A DNA stretch of 64,000 bases, from positions 1 through 64,000 of the forward strand of contig JAZOLO010000012.1 of NCBI GenBank assembly GCA_045653035.1, written 5' to 3'. A program made the position numbers and the translations under genes. This document shows, piece by piece, positions 50,604 to 58,133 of the stretch. Each line of letters opens with the position of its first letter. Position 1 is the first letter of the stretch. The DNA comes from RGIG6353 sp045653035. GTDB taxonomy: Bacteria; Bacillota; Clostridia; Oscillospirales; SIG627. The notes beneath the pieces were generated by a model that searched no databases, was not told the origin of the DNA, and worked only from the letters and a program-made list of their open reading frames with translations.

Positions 50604-50640
50604 CAAAAAAATAACCCCTTTCGTTACGAAAGGGGTATTT
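50604..50640 (-). terminator. asnS terminator
   Basis: On the minus strand ACCCCTTTCG-TAA-CGAAAGGGGT (50636-50614) is followed by TATTTTTTTG. Confidence 0.8.
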
Positions 50641-50656
50641 ATGTGTTATTGTTTTT

Positions 50657-52057
50657 TTAGAAATCTGCACTTCCTACTGTTCTGGGGAATGCTTCAACGT
50701 CACGGATATTTCCGATACCTGTGAGGTACATGATAAGTCTTTCAAAGCCGAGTCCGAAGCCTGCGTGCTTAACGCCGCCGTACTTTCTGAGTTCAAGATA
50801 CCACCAGTAGTCCTCGGGCTTCAGTCCAAGCTCGTCCATTCTCTTTTCAAGAAGCTCGAGTCTTTCCTCTCTCTGTGAACCTCCAATAAGCTCTCCAACA
50901 CCCGGAACGAGCATATCCATTGCGGCAACGGTCTTGTTGTCCTCGTTCATTCTCATGTAGAACGCCTTTATCTCCTTGGGGTAATCGGTTACAAATACGG
51001 GCTTGCCGAATATCTTTTCGGTAAGGTATCTTTCATGCTCTGTCTGGAGGTCAACGCCCCATTCAACGGGATACTCAAACTTCTCACCGCTCTTTTTAAG
51101 AAGCTCTACCGCCTCGGTATAGGTAACTCTGCCGAAGTCGCTTTCAACAAGTGAGTTGAGTCTTTCTTTGAGTTCCTTATCGAAGAAGTTGTTGAAGAAA
51201 TCAATTTCCTGAGGGCAGTTTTCAAGAACGTAGGAAATAACCGACTTTATCATATCCTCTGCCATTTCCATATCGTCTTCGAGGTCTGCAAATGCCATTT
51301 CAGGCTCCATCATCCAGAACTCTGCCGCATGTCTTGCGGTATTTGAGTTCTCTGCACGGAAGGTAGGACCGAAGGTATAAACGTTGGAATATGCTAGTGC
51401 GAAGCACTCTGCATTAAGCTGACCTGAAACTGTAAGGTTTGTGCCCTTGCCGAAGAAGTCTTCAGCAAAGTTCACCTTTCCGTCCTCGGTCATGGGGAGG
51501 TTATCAAGGTCGAGAGTAGTTATTCTGAACTGTTCACCTGCACCCTCGCAGTCGCTTCCTGTGATGATAGGTGTGTTTACGTAAACGTAGCCTCTTTCCT
51601 GAAAGAACTTATGAATAGCGTAAGCCGCAACGCTTCTTACACGGAATACGGCGTTGAAGGTATTAGCTCTGGGACGGAGGTGCGCTATAGTACGAAGGAA
51701 CTCAAGGCTATGCTTCTTCTTCTGGAGAGGATAGTCGGGAGTTGAGGTCGCCTCTACCGAAATTTCAGTCGCATTAAGCTCGAAGGGCTGTTTTGCATCG
51801 GGTGTGAGAATAAGCGTTCCACGAACGAGAATTGCGGCTGAAACGTTCTGCTTTGCTATATCCTTATAATTTTCAACCTTTGCTTCCTCAAACACCACCT
51901 GAAGATTTTTGAAACAGCTTCCGTCATTGATTTCAGCAAAGCCGAAAACGTTGGAGGCACGGATAGTTCTTACCCATCCTGCAACGGTTATTTCCTTGCC
52001 ACCGAATTTTTCTTTGTCGGCGTATATTTCTTTTATTTTTACTCTTTTTGCGTACAT
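50657..52057 (-). CDS. asnS: Asparaginyl-tRNA synthetase
   Basis: This 466-residue class II synthetase has an N-terminal OB-fold anticodon domain (ITVAGWVRTIRASNVFGFAE, about 23-42) and a catalytic core with motif 2 GPTFRAENSNT (about 228-238) and motif 3 GFGLGFERLIMYL (about 436-448). MEPEMAFADLEDD supports Asn over Asp specificity. It charges tRNA-Asn. It follows asnA after 12 bases, joining asparagine synthesis with its use. No T-box leader is present. Confidence 0.95.
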   Translation of the reverse strand: MYAKRVKIKEIYADKEKFGGKEITVAGWVRTIRASNVFGFAEINDGSCFKNLQVVFEEAKVENYKDIAKQNVSAAILVRGTLILTPDAKQPFELNATEISVEATSTPDYPLQKKKHSLEFLRTIAHLRPRANTFNAVFRVRSVAAYAIHKFFQERGYVYVNTPIITGSDCEGAGEQFRITTLDLDNLPMTEDGKVNFAEDFFGKGTNLTVSGQLNAECFALAYSNVYTFGPTFRAENSNTARHAAEFWMMEPEMAFADLEDDMEMAEDMIKSVISYVLENCPQEIDFFNNFFDKELKERLNSLVESDFGRVTYTEAVELLKKSGEKFEYPVEWGVDLQTEHERYLTEKIFGKPVFVTDYPKEIKAFYMRMNEDNKTVAAMDMLVPGVGELIGGSQREERLELLEKRMDELGLKPEDYWWYLELRKYGGVKHAGFGLGFERLIMYLTGIGNIRDVEAFPRTVGSADF

Positions 52058-52069
52058 AACTTTGTCCTT

Positions 52070-53083
52070 TCACAGAAGAATTATATTGTTATCAGCACAT
52101 TCCTTTATCATGCTTTCGTTCCATGCAGATGCCTGTACTTCACCAACGTGTGCCTTTTGCAAAATAAGCATACAAAGTCTTGACTGACCTATTCCTCCGC
52201 CTATGGTAAGAGGAAGCGCATCCTCTAAAAGCATCTTATGGAAAGGAAGCTCACGTCGGTTGTTACAACCGCTTATATCAAGCTGACGTGCAAGGCTTTC
52301 GCTGTCAACTCTTATACCCATCGAGGAAATCTCGCATGACCTGTCAAGAACAGGATTATAGAGGAGAATATCTCCGTTAAGCTCCCAGTCGTCATAGTCT
52401 GGTGCTCTGCCGTCATGGCGGTTTCCGCTTTTGAGCTTTCCGCCGATTTTTTCAATAAATACCGTTTTCTTTTCACGGGTTATCTGATGTTCACGCTCTT
52501 TAGAGGTAAGCTTTGGATATCTGTCCTCAAGCTCCTGTGAGGTGATGAAGAATACCTCTTCTTCAATAAAGGGAGTGAGCACAGGGAATTCCTTTACTGC
52601 GGTAAGCTCTGTTTTCTTAACGGATGAAATAATACGTCTTACGATGTCATGAAGGAACTCTGTATTTCTTTCCTCTCTTGTTATAACTCTTTCCCAGTCC
52701 CACTGGTCAACGTAGGAGGAATGAAGATTGTCAAGCTCCTCGTCACGTCTTATAGCGTTCATGTCAGTATAAAGACCTGAACCCGCTTCAAAGCCGTAGC
52801 GGTAAAGAGCCATTCTTTTCCATTTTGCAAGGGAATGGACTATTTCAAATTCCTCTCCCTTTATATCGAGCATATCAAAGGAAACGGGTCTTTCTGTGCC
52901 GTTCAGATTATCGTTGAGCCCTGAGTCACGGCTCACGAAAAGAGGTGCCGATACACGTTCAAGATTCAATGCGTTTTTTAAATTATTCTCAAACGTATCC
53001 TTTACAGTTTTTATAGCTTTTTCAGTTTCACGGATATTCAGCGGTGTCGAGTAATCTTTTGGAATAATAAATTCAAACGACAT
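52070..53083 (-). CDS. asnA: Aspartate-ammonia ligase (asparagine synthetase A)
   Basis: This 337-residue AsnA has the synthetase-like class II fold: RVSAPLFVSRDSGLNDNLNG (about 45-64), VHSLAKWKRMAL (about 81-92), YVDQWDWERVI and the C-terminal GGGIGQSRLCMLILQKAH. It makes asparagine from aspartate, ammonia and ATP. ATG 53083 follows AGGAGG; the frame to 53116 begins in the promoter. A TTGCAA-17-TATAAT promoter lies at 53151-53123, leaving a leader of about 30 bases, so the usual T-box of Firmicute asn operons is missing. Confidence 0.94.
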   Translation of the reverse strand: MSFEFIIPKDYSTPLNIRETEKAIKTVKDTFENNLKNALNLERVSAPLFVSRDSGLNDNLNGTERPVSFDMLDIKGEEFEIVHSLAKWKRMALYRYGFEAGSGLYTDMNAIRRDEELDNLHSSYVDQWDWERVITREERNTEFLHDIVRRIISSVKKTELTAVKEFPVLTPFIEEEVFFITSQELEDRYPKLTSKEREHQITREKKTVFIEKIGGKLKSGNRHDGRAPDYDDWELNGDILLYNPVLDRSCEISSMGIRVDSESLARQLDISGCNNRRELPFHKMLLEDALPLTIGGGIGQSRLCMLILQKAHVGEVQASAWNESMIKECADNNIILL

Positions 53084-53122
53084 AAAAAACCTCCTATTAC
53101 AACAAAATAAAACCATACATTA

Positions 53123-53151
53123 GATTATATACCAAAAAGTCTTTGTTTGCA
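53123..53151 (-). promoter_or_regulatory. asnA-asnS promoter
   Basis: On the minus strand TTGCAA (53151-53146), 17-base spacer, TATAAT (53128-53123). Confidence 0.7.
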
Positions 53152-53186
53152 ATAGAAAACTGAAATTTTTTCACTTTTCCTCCATA

Positions 53187-53215
53187 TTGATTTTAATTTA
53201 TTTTTATGTTATACT
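53187..53215 (+). promoter_or_regulatory. Promoter predicting a leaderless fkbM mRNA
   Basis: TTGATT (53187-53192), 17-base spacer, TATACT (53210-53215). The start codon is at 53225, about where transcription should begin, and no ribosome site precedes it. Confidence 0.5.
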
Positions 53216-53224
53216 CATACCACT

Positions 53225-54331
53225 ATGAAAAATATACTTAATACGCTCCCTTCAATGTGGGAGGACTTAAAAAAACACAATAAAAAAATAGTTCTTTACG
53301 GTATGGGTGACGGTGCGGTAAAGCTACTCCGTATACTTGAGAAAGAGGGGCTTTATTGCTCGGGTGTTTTTGCAAGTGACGATTTTGTAAGGCATCAAAG
53401 CTTTATGGGTTTTACTGTTAAAAGTCTCTCTGAGCTTGAAGATGAGCTGGGGGATTTCACGGTACTCTCGGCTTTTGCCACAAGGCTTCCCGAGGTAATG
53501 GAAAACTTCAAAAGGATTTCTCTTTGTCACGAGCTTTTTATCCCCGATATAAGCGTATCGGGTGACTTTCTTGAGCTTTTCGACAGGGCTTTCTTTGAAA
53601 AGCATCTTGCAAGACTCGAAAAAGTTCACGATGCTCTTGACGGATACGGCAAAGAATTTTTCAAGACTCTTATTTCCTATAAATTCACGGGAAAGCTTGA
53701 ATTTCTTGAACGCCTTGAGGCACTTCGAGAAGAAGCCACCTTTCCTTATGATAAAAATAAGATTACTTCCTTTGCAGATTTCGGTGCATATACGGGTGAT
53801 ACAGTAAAAGAAGCAATAGCACTTTACCCAAACCTTAAAAGGATTTCAGCCTTTGAGCCTGACCCAAAAAGCTTTTCAAAGCTTCTTCTCAATACCGATA
53901 ACGAAAAAGCAGAGATACACGCTATCAATGCTCTTGTGTGGAACGAAAACACCACGCTTGTGCTTCGCTCGGGCGGTGCTATGAACACCATAATCGAAAA
54001 GAACGTCACCCACTCCGACGATATGCAAAAAAAGAAGTGTGTGGAAGTTCGTGCTGTCAAGGGTGACGATGCACTTCCCTTCACTCCCGACCTTATCAAG
54101 ATGGACGTGGAAGGATGTGAGGAAATGGCAATCGAGGGATGCAATAAAATTATATCAGAAAGCACACCCGTTCTCCGTGTTTCAATATACCACAATCACC
54201 GTGACCTTTTCTCGCTTTACGAAAAAATATCCGCCCTTCACGGCGGATACAGATACACCCTCAGGCAGAAATGCCGTTACATTCCTGCCTGGGATGTGGA
54301 ACTCATTGCGTTAAAAGATACGGATAATTGA
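53225..54331 (+). CDS. FkbM-family methyltransferase
   Basis: This 368-residue protein has a C-terminal FkbM domain: SAM-binding SFADFGAYTGDT (about 177-188), FEPDPKSF (about 208-215) and LIKMDVEGCEEMAIEG (about 288-303). The N-terminal 130 residues resemble a Rossmann-like domain (KKIVLYGMGDGAVKLLRILE) often fused to FkbM in gut anaerobes, possibly nucleotide-sugar binding. It would O-methylate a sugar or polyketide hydroxyl; substrate unknown. Its start has no ribosome site. The 3' end overlaps hom on the other strand by 21 bases. Confidence 0.82.
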   Translation: MKNILNTLPSMWEDLKKHNKKIVLYGMGDGAVKLLRILEKEGLYCSGVFASDDFVRHQSFMGFTVKSLSELEDELGDFTVLSAFATRLPEVMENFKRISLCHELFIPDISVSGDFLELFDRAFFEKHLARLEKVHDALDGYGKEFFKTLISYKFTGKLEFLERLEALREEATFPYDKNKITSFADFGAYTGDTVKEAIALYPNLKRISAFEPDPKSFSKLLLNTDNEKAEIHAINALVWNENTTLVLRSGGAMNTIIEKNVTHSDDMQKKKCVEVRAVKGDDALPFTPDLIKMDVEGCEEMAIEGCNKIISESTPVLRVSIYHNHRDLFSLYEKISALHGGYRYTLRQKCRYIPAWDVELIALKDTDN

Positions 54332-55525
54332 AAGGCACTTTATGCCCTCTGCTTCAAGTTTTGCAGTACGTGATTTACATTCACTATAAGGCATCTTTTC
54401 GGTGGTAATACAGATTTCACCGTCATTTGTATCAAGAATTTTCGCATCAAAAAGCTCTTCAATGGGCTTTTTTTCTTTTGCTTCAAAGGCTATATAATAC
54501 TTATCCTCAACGTCCTCTGCGTCAACAAGGAAGCCTTCGGGGGTTTCGTCAGGCGAACACCACGAAACGTCAAGACCGCCTGTCTTTACTACGTCAAGCA
54601 CGTCAGCAACCATAGCAGATGCGGTGGGAAGCATTCCTGCACCTCTGCCCGAGAGGGTTACCTCTCCTACGGCATTTCCGTTAACTGCTACGGCGTTGAA
54701 TACGTCATCAATTTTTGATATAACACGCTCACCCGAGACTATAAATGGAGCAACCATGACACTGAGCTTGTCTTCTATCTTCTTACATCTGCCGAGAAGC
54801 TTTATAGAAGCGCCTATACTTTCTGCAATCTTGACATCCTTATTACGAATAGCCGTAATTCCTTCGGTGTAAACCTTGGTGGAGTCAACGCCCTTACCGA
54901 AAACGATATCTGCAAGGATACAAATCTTACGGCAGGTGTCAACACCGTTTATATCATCGGAGGGGTCATGCTCTGCATAGCCCTTTTCCTGTGCTGATTT
55001 AAGTGCAGATTCAAAGCTTTCGGAATACTTATTCATCATAGTGAGTATATAGTTAGTAGTGCCGTTAAGAATTCCGCAAACAGAGTCAATTGCATTAGCT
55101 GCAAGGCATCTTGAAATAGGACGGATAACAGGTGTGCCTCCTCCTACACTTGCCTCAAACATATAGCCTACACCGTTTTCCTTTGCGGTCTTTATAAGCT
55201 CGTGACCGAACTTTGCAACAACTTCTTTATTTGAGGTAACCACGTGCTTTCCCTTTTTCAGTGCTTCAAGAGAAAAGTCAACGGCAGGGTGAGCGCCTCC
55301 CATACATTCAACTACAACGTTAACGTCAGGGTCGTTCATAATAACGTCGATATCGTGAACTACAAGGTCCTGCCATATAGTATTCGGAAATTCACGCTTA
55401 TCAAAAATATATTTTACTGAAATAGAATCGCCGAGAGCCTTCGCAAGCTTCTCGTTGTTCATGCGGATAACTTCGCCAACACCAGAGCCTACTACTCCAA
55501 AGCCAAGTATAGCAACGTTTATCAT
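54311..55525 (-). CDS. hom: Homoserine dehydrogenase
   Basis: This 404-residue enzyme has the NAD(P) motif GFGVVGSGVGE (about 8-18), the catalytic domain with GGGTPVIRPI and GILNGTTNYILTMM (about 128-165) and KGYAEHDPSDDINGVD (about 187-202), then a C-terminal ACT-like domain (about 330-404) for threonine feedback. It reduces aspartate semialdehyde to homoserine for methionine and threonine synthesis. GGAGGAG precedes ATG 55525. A TTGAAA-17-TAAAAT promoter lies at 55593-55565 on the minus strand. Neither thrB nor thrC is adjacent. Confidence 0.95.
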   Translation of the reverse strand: MINVAILGFGVVGSGVGEVIRMNNEKLAKALGDSISVKYIFDKREFPNTIWQDLVVHDIDVIMNDPDVNVVVECMGGAHPAVDFSLEALKKGKHVVTSNKEVVAKFGHELIKTAKENGVGYMFEASVGGGTPVIRPISRCLAANAIDSVCGILNGTTNYILTMMNKYSESFESALKSAQEKGYAEHDPSDDINGVDTCRKICILADIVFGKGVDSTKVYTEGITAIRNKDVKIAESIGASIKLLGRCKKIEDKLSVMVAPFIVSGERVISKIDDVFNAVAVNGNAVGEVTLSGRGAGMLPTASAMVADVLDVVKTGGLDVSWCSPDETPEGFLVDAEDVEDKYYIAFEAKEKKPIEELFDAKILDTNDGEICITTEKMPYSECKSRTAKLEAEGIKCLSIIRIF

Positions 55526-55564
55526 CTGTGCTCCTCCTGTATTTTCAAAAACATCATTAGGGAT

Positions 55565-55593
55565 ATTTTACCACATTTATTTATATTTTTCAA
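55565..55593 (-). promoter_or_regulatory. hom promoter
   Basis: On the minus strand TTGAAA (55593-55588), 17-base spacer, TAAAAT (55570-55565). Confidence 0.65.
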
Positions 55594-55621
55594 TAGTAAA
55601 AAAGCAAAAAAGGAGAAAAGA

Positions 55622-56581
55622 ATGTCTTTGTCAATGAAAAAATACAAAAATCTGTATATTTCTTTATTGATTTTACTTGTGATATATGTTTTATTTAACG
55701 GTTTGTTTCCTGTGACATTTGCCTTAACACTTGCGTTTTTTGTTTCTTATTTTTTACAGAAGCCAATTTATTTCTTTTACACAAAGCTTCACATACCTAG
55801 AGTGCTTTCCTCTGTTATACTTCTTTTCACATTCATTTTATCATTTGTTTTATCAATATGGTTTCTGATAGTAAAGCTTTATCGGGAGCTTTATTTTTAT
55901 TACGAAAATACAGCCGACACCATTACCCCGTTTTTGAAATCGTTTATAGGCTTTTTTTCAAAAAATCTCACACACGTGATAAGCAAGGTGTCGGAACTTT
56001 TTTCATCGGTGAGTGAGCTTTTCCCAAAGGCTCTTATTTTCTTTGGTATTTTCTTTTTTGCAACCTTTTACTTTAGTAGTGACTATCAAAAAATAAAGAA
56101 GCAAATATTCCGTTTACTTCCTCGCGACAGCTTCCTTTTCACAGTGCAAAAAGCTATCCGAACTATCCTTTCAGGATATCTTAAGCTATACTTCATACTT
56201 TTCCTTTTTACCTTTTCCTGTCTCTTTCTTTCCTTTACACTCCTTGATATCACCCTTGCCTTTACACTGGCTTTTGCAATTTCACTTTTTGACGCTCTGC
56301 CCATCGCTGGAATAGGTATAATAATGATACCTTGGGGCATTTTTGAATACTTATCCTCGGACAAAACGCTAGGTATATGGCTTATTATAGTCTTTGCAGT
56401 TATTACTATCATGAAAGAAATTCTCAAGCCTAAAATACTGGGTGGATTTGTTGGACTCCACCCACTTGTGTCCTTTGTTGCGATTTCTGCAGGATATCTT
56501 TTAATGGGCGTTATGGGAGTATTATTTATGCCATTTGCAGTGTACGTAGTAATGGAAGGTACAAAAAATAAAGGCGGATAA
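55622..56581 (+). CDS. AI-2E/YtvI-family membrane permease
   Basis: This 319-residue protein has seven to eight hydrophobic segments in the family arrangement: two near the N-terminus, one at about 63-85, a central coiled region (VSELFSSVSELFP), and the C-terminal block DALPIAGIGIIMIPWGIFEY with ILGGFVGLHPLVSFVAISAG. It fits the YtvI branch, a sporulation integral membrane protein group. The AI-2 export name comes from TqsA and does not prove AI-2 transport. AAAGGAGA precedes the ATG. It stands alone, ending in a GC-rich terminator. Confidence 0.82.
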   Translation: MSLSMKKYKNLYISLLILLVIYVLFNGLFPVTFALTLAFFVSYFLQKPIYFFYTKLHIPRVLSSVILLFTFILSFVLSIWFLIVKLYRELYFYYENTADTITPFLKSFIGFFSKNLTHVISKVSELFSSVSELFPKALIFFGIFFFATFYFSSDYQKIKKQIFRLLPRDSFLFTVQKAIRTILSGYLKLYFILFLFTFSCLFLSFTLLDITLAFTLAFAISLFDALPIAGIGIIMIPWGIFEYLSSDKTLGIWLIIVFAVITIMKEILKPKILGGFVGLHPLVSFVAISAGYLLMGVMGVLFMPFAVYVVMEGTKNKGG

Positions 56582-56592
56582 CCGCCTTTATT
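56567..56592. terminator. Terminator between convergent genes
   Basis: AATAAAGGCGG (56567-56577) pairs with CCGCCTTTATT (56582-56592), loop ATAA. It overlaps both stop codons' surroundings and works for both strands. Confidence 0.8.
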
Positions 56593-57234
56593 TTATACGT
56601 TTTTGGGAAGCTCTGTTTTAATTGACTCCAGATGTGCGTCCTCACTGTATTTTTCAAGTGAACATTTGTCACCGTCAATACTTACCACCGTAACAGATGC
56701 GTTGGTAGCCCAAGGCACTTTGTTCATTTCAGAAACGTCACCAAACATCAAAGCCGCACCTACACATCTAATTGGAGTTGCGTGGGAAGCTATCACAAGT
56801 GTTTTGCCCTCGTTCTCACAGGCTACGCGTTTGAGATTTGCCATAATTCTCTCATAAAGCTCTCTCGTGGTTTCGCCGCCTGTACACTTGGAGTTACCAA
56901 TATCAGTCCTCCACATAGCGAAATCCTCGGGATAAAGCTTCGGGAGGTCAGAGAAAAGCTTTCCGTCCCATTCCCCTGCATCAATCTCTCTGAATCCGCT
57001 GTCAGGGGTTATATCAAGCCCGAGTCTGTCAGCGATAATCTTTCCCGTACAAAAGGCACGTTTTAGGTCGCTCGAGAGCACCTTGTCTACCTTAAAATTT
57101 TCTGCTATATATTCTGCCGTAAGCTTTGCCTGTGCGGCACCCTCATCGTGAAGGTCAACGTCAAGATGCCCTGCAAAAATGTTCTTATCATTTGCCACGC
57201 TCTTTCCGTGGCGTACTAGAATTATTCTTGTCAT
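56593..57234 (-). CDS. Histidine phosphatase family protein (phosphoglycerate-mutase-like)
   Basis: This 213-residue enzyme has RHGKSVAND (about 8-16; catalytic His), the NIFAGHLDVDLHDEGAAQA segment, EIDAGEWDGK (about 88-97) and VIASHATPIRC (about 148-158; second His). It is a paralogue of the enzyme at 22954-23595, of identical length; both lack the C-terminal insert of glycolytic PGMs, so they are more likely small-metabolite phosphatases. GGAGA lies five bases before the ATG. Confidence 0.85.
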   Translation of the reverse strand: MTRIILVRHGKSVANDKNIFAGHLDVDLHDEGAAQAKLTAEYIAENFKVDKVLSSDLKRAFCTGKIIADRLGLDITPDSGFREIDAGEWDGKLFSDLPKLYPEDFAMWRTDIGNSKCTGGETTRELYERIMANLKRVACENEGKTLVIASHATPIRCVGAALMFGDVSEMNKVPWATNASVTVVSIDGDKCSLEKYSEDAHLESIKTELPKNV

Positions 57235-57290
57235 ACATTTCTCCGATAATCTTTTTTGTTATTATACCACATACATCAAGGATTGTAAAC

Positions 57291-57330
57291 AAAAACCGCA
57301 AAACTTCGTTTTGAAGTCTTGCGGTTATTT
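57291..57330 (-). terminator. srtB terminator
   Basis: AACCGCAA.ACTTC (57294-57307) pairs with GAAGT.TTGCGGTT (57313-57326), one mismatch. On the minus strand GGTTTTTGTTT follows. Confidence 0.7.
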
Positions 57331-58074
57331 TTATTCGGCTATACCTATAAGAAGGAGTCTGTCCGAGTCATTTCGCCCGTAGCAGGTAGAGAGGGTTATG
57401 AATTTGCTTTTATCGGTCACCTCAATATCAGTGTGATAAGTGCTTTTCCTTAAAAGGTCTTTGATGATTCCATCTTTGCTTTCATCAATATAGGAATACC
57501 AAGTGTCTGTGTCCTTTACTCTGACTACGGCAAAGACCTTATAAACGGTAGTTGTCGTTTCTGTTATACGCTCAATTTCCGTGTGGCTGTTGTAAAAATC
57601 TTTTTCAAGATATTTTTTCAAAGTACCAAACATTGTGCCGTTCTTCATGTTGTGTCCGTAGATGATAAGATTGTCACTGTCAAGGCTACATCTGCCGTCA
57701 AGGAAGGGCGTGCCCGACGAGCTTTTATCGCCGTAGAAATTCTTGTATATATACTTTTCAGGTTCATCGGGCGTGTGCATTACGGGATAGCTTATATTCG
57801 TTCCCTCCACGTATAGCCATGCAACACAGTCGGGATTAGTATTCTGCAAGGCAGTAAGATTTATTTTAGGACGTTTGCTATCTTCCCCCTCGTATTCAAC
57901 GCTTTCACTTATGTCGGGCTGTTCTTCCGCTAAGGGAGAATATGCAAGCTCTTTAACCCTTTCAAAATTCTCTATATCGGTTTTTCTCTCATGAAGCTCT
58001 CTTAAAATCATAAAAAGAGATACAAAAATTATACAAAGGCAAATGATAATTCCCAGATAATAAAGCTTTTTCAT
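57331..58074 (-). CDS. srtB: Class B sortase
   Basis: This 247-residue protein has an N-terminal membrane anchor (residues 3-24), the sortase fold with PVMHTPDEPEKYIYKNFYG (class B signature, about 97-115), catalytic His in LIIYGHNMKNGTMFG (about 135-149), catalytic Cys in LSTCYG and an Arg downstream (NDSDRLLLIG). It cleaves a C-terminal sorting motif and joins the protein to peptidoglycan. The TPDTG-containing protein at 62416-63570 in the same cluster is a likely substrate. A terminator at 58093-58121 separates it from the cluster, so it may be on its own transcript; GAGGAG precedes the ATG. Confidence 0.93.
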   Translation of the reverse strand: MKKLYYLGIIICLCIIFVSLFMILRELHERKTDIENFERVKELAYSPLAEEQPDISESVEYEGEDSKRPKINLTALQNTNPDCVAWLYVEGTNISYPVMHTPDEPEKYIYKNFYGDKSSSGTPFLDGRCSLDSDNLIIYGHNMKNGTMFGTLKKYLEKDFYNSHTEIERITETTTTVYKVFAVVRVKDTDTWYSYIDESKDGIIKDLLRKSTYHTDIEVTDKSKFITLSTCYGRNDSDRLLLIGIAE

Positions 58075-58092
58075 GGACTCCTCTTTTTTGAG

Positions 58093-58121
58093 AAAAAGGG
58101 CACAAAGCTTGTGCCCTTTTT
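58093..58121 (-). terminator. Terminator ending the surface-protein operon
   Basis: AAAAAGGGCACAA (58093-58105) and its complement (58109-58121) form a 13-bp stem with a three-base loop and T-runs. Some read-through into srtB is possible. Confidence 0.8.
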
Positions 58122-58133
58122 ATATGTTTTTAA

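Noticed and set aside
55622..56581. Functional link of the AI-2E-family permease with luxS as AI-2 exporter
   Set aside because: The family name reflects one member; this sequence fits the YtvI branch and is 30 kb from luxS.
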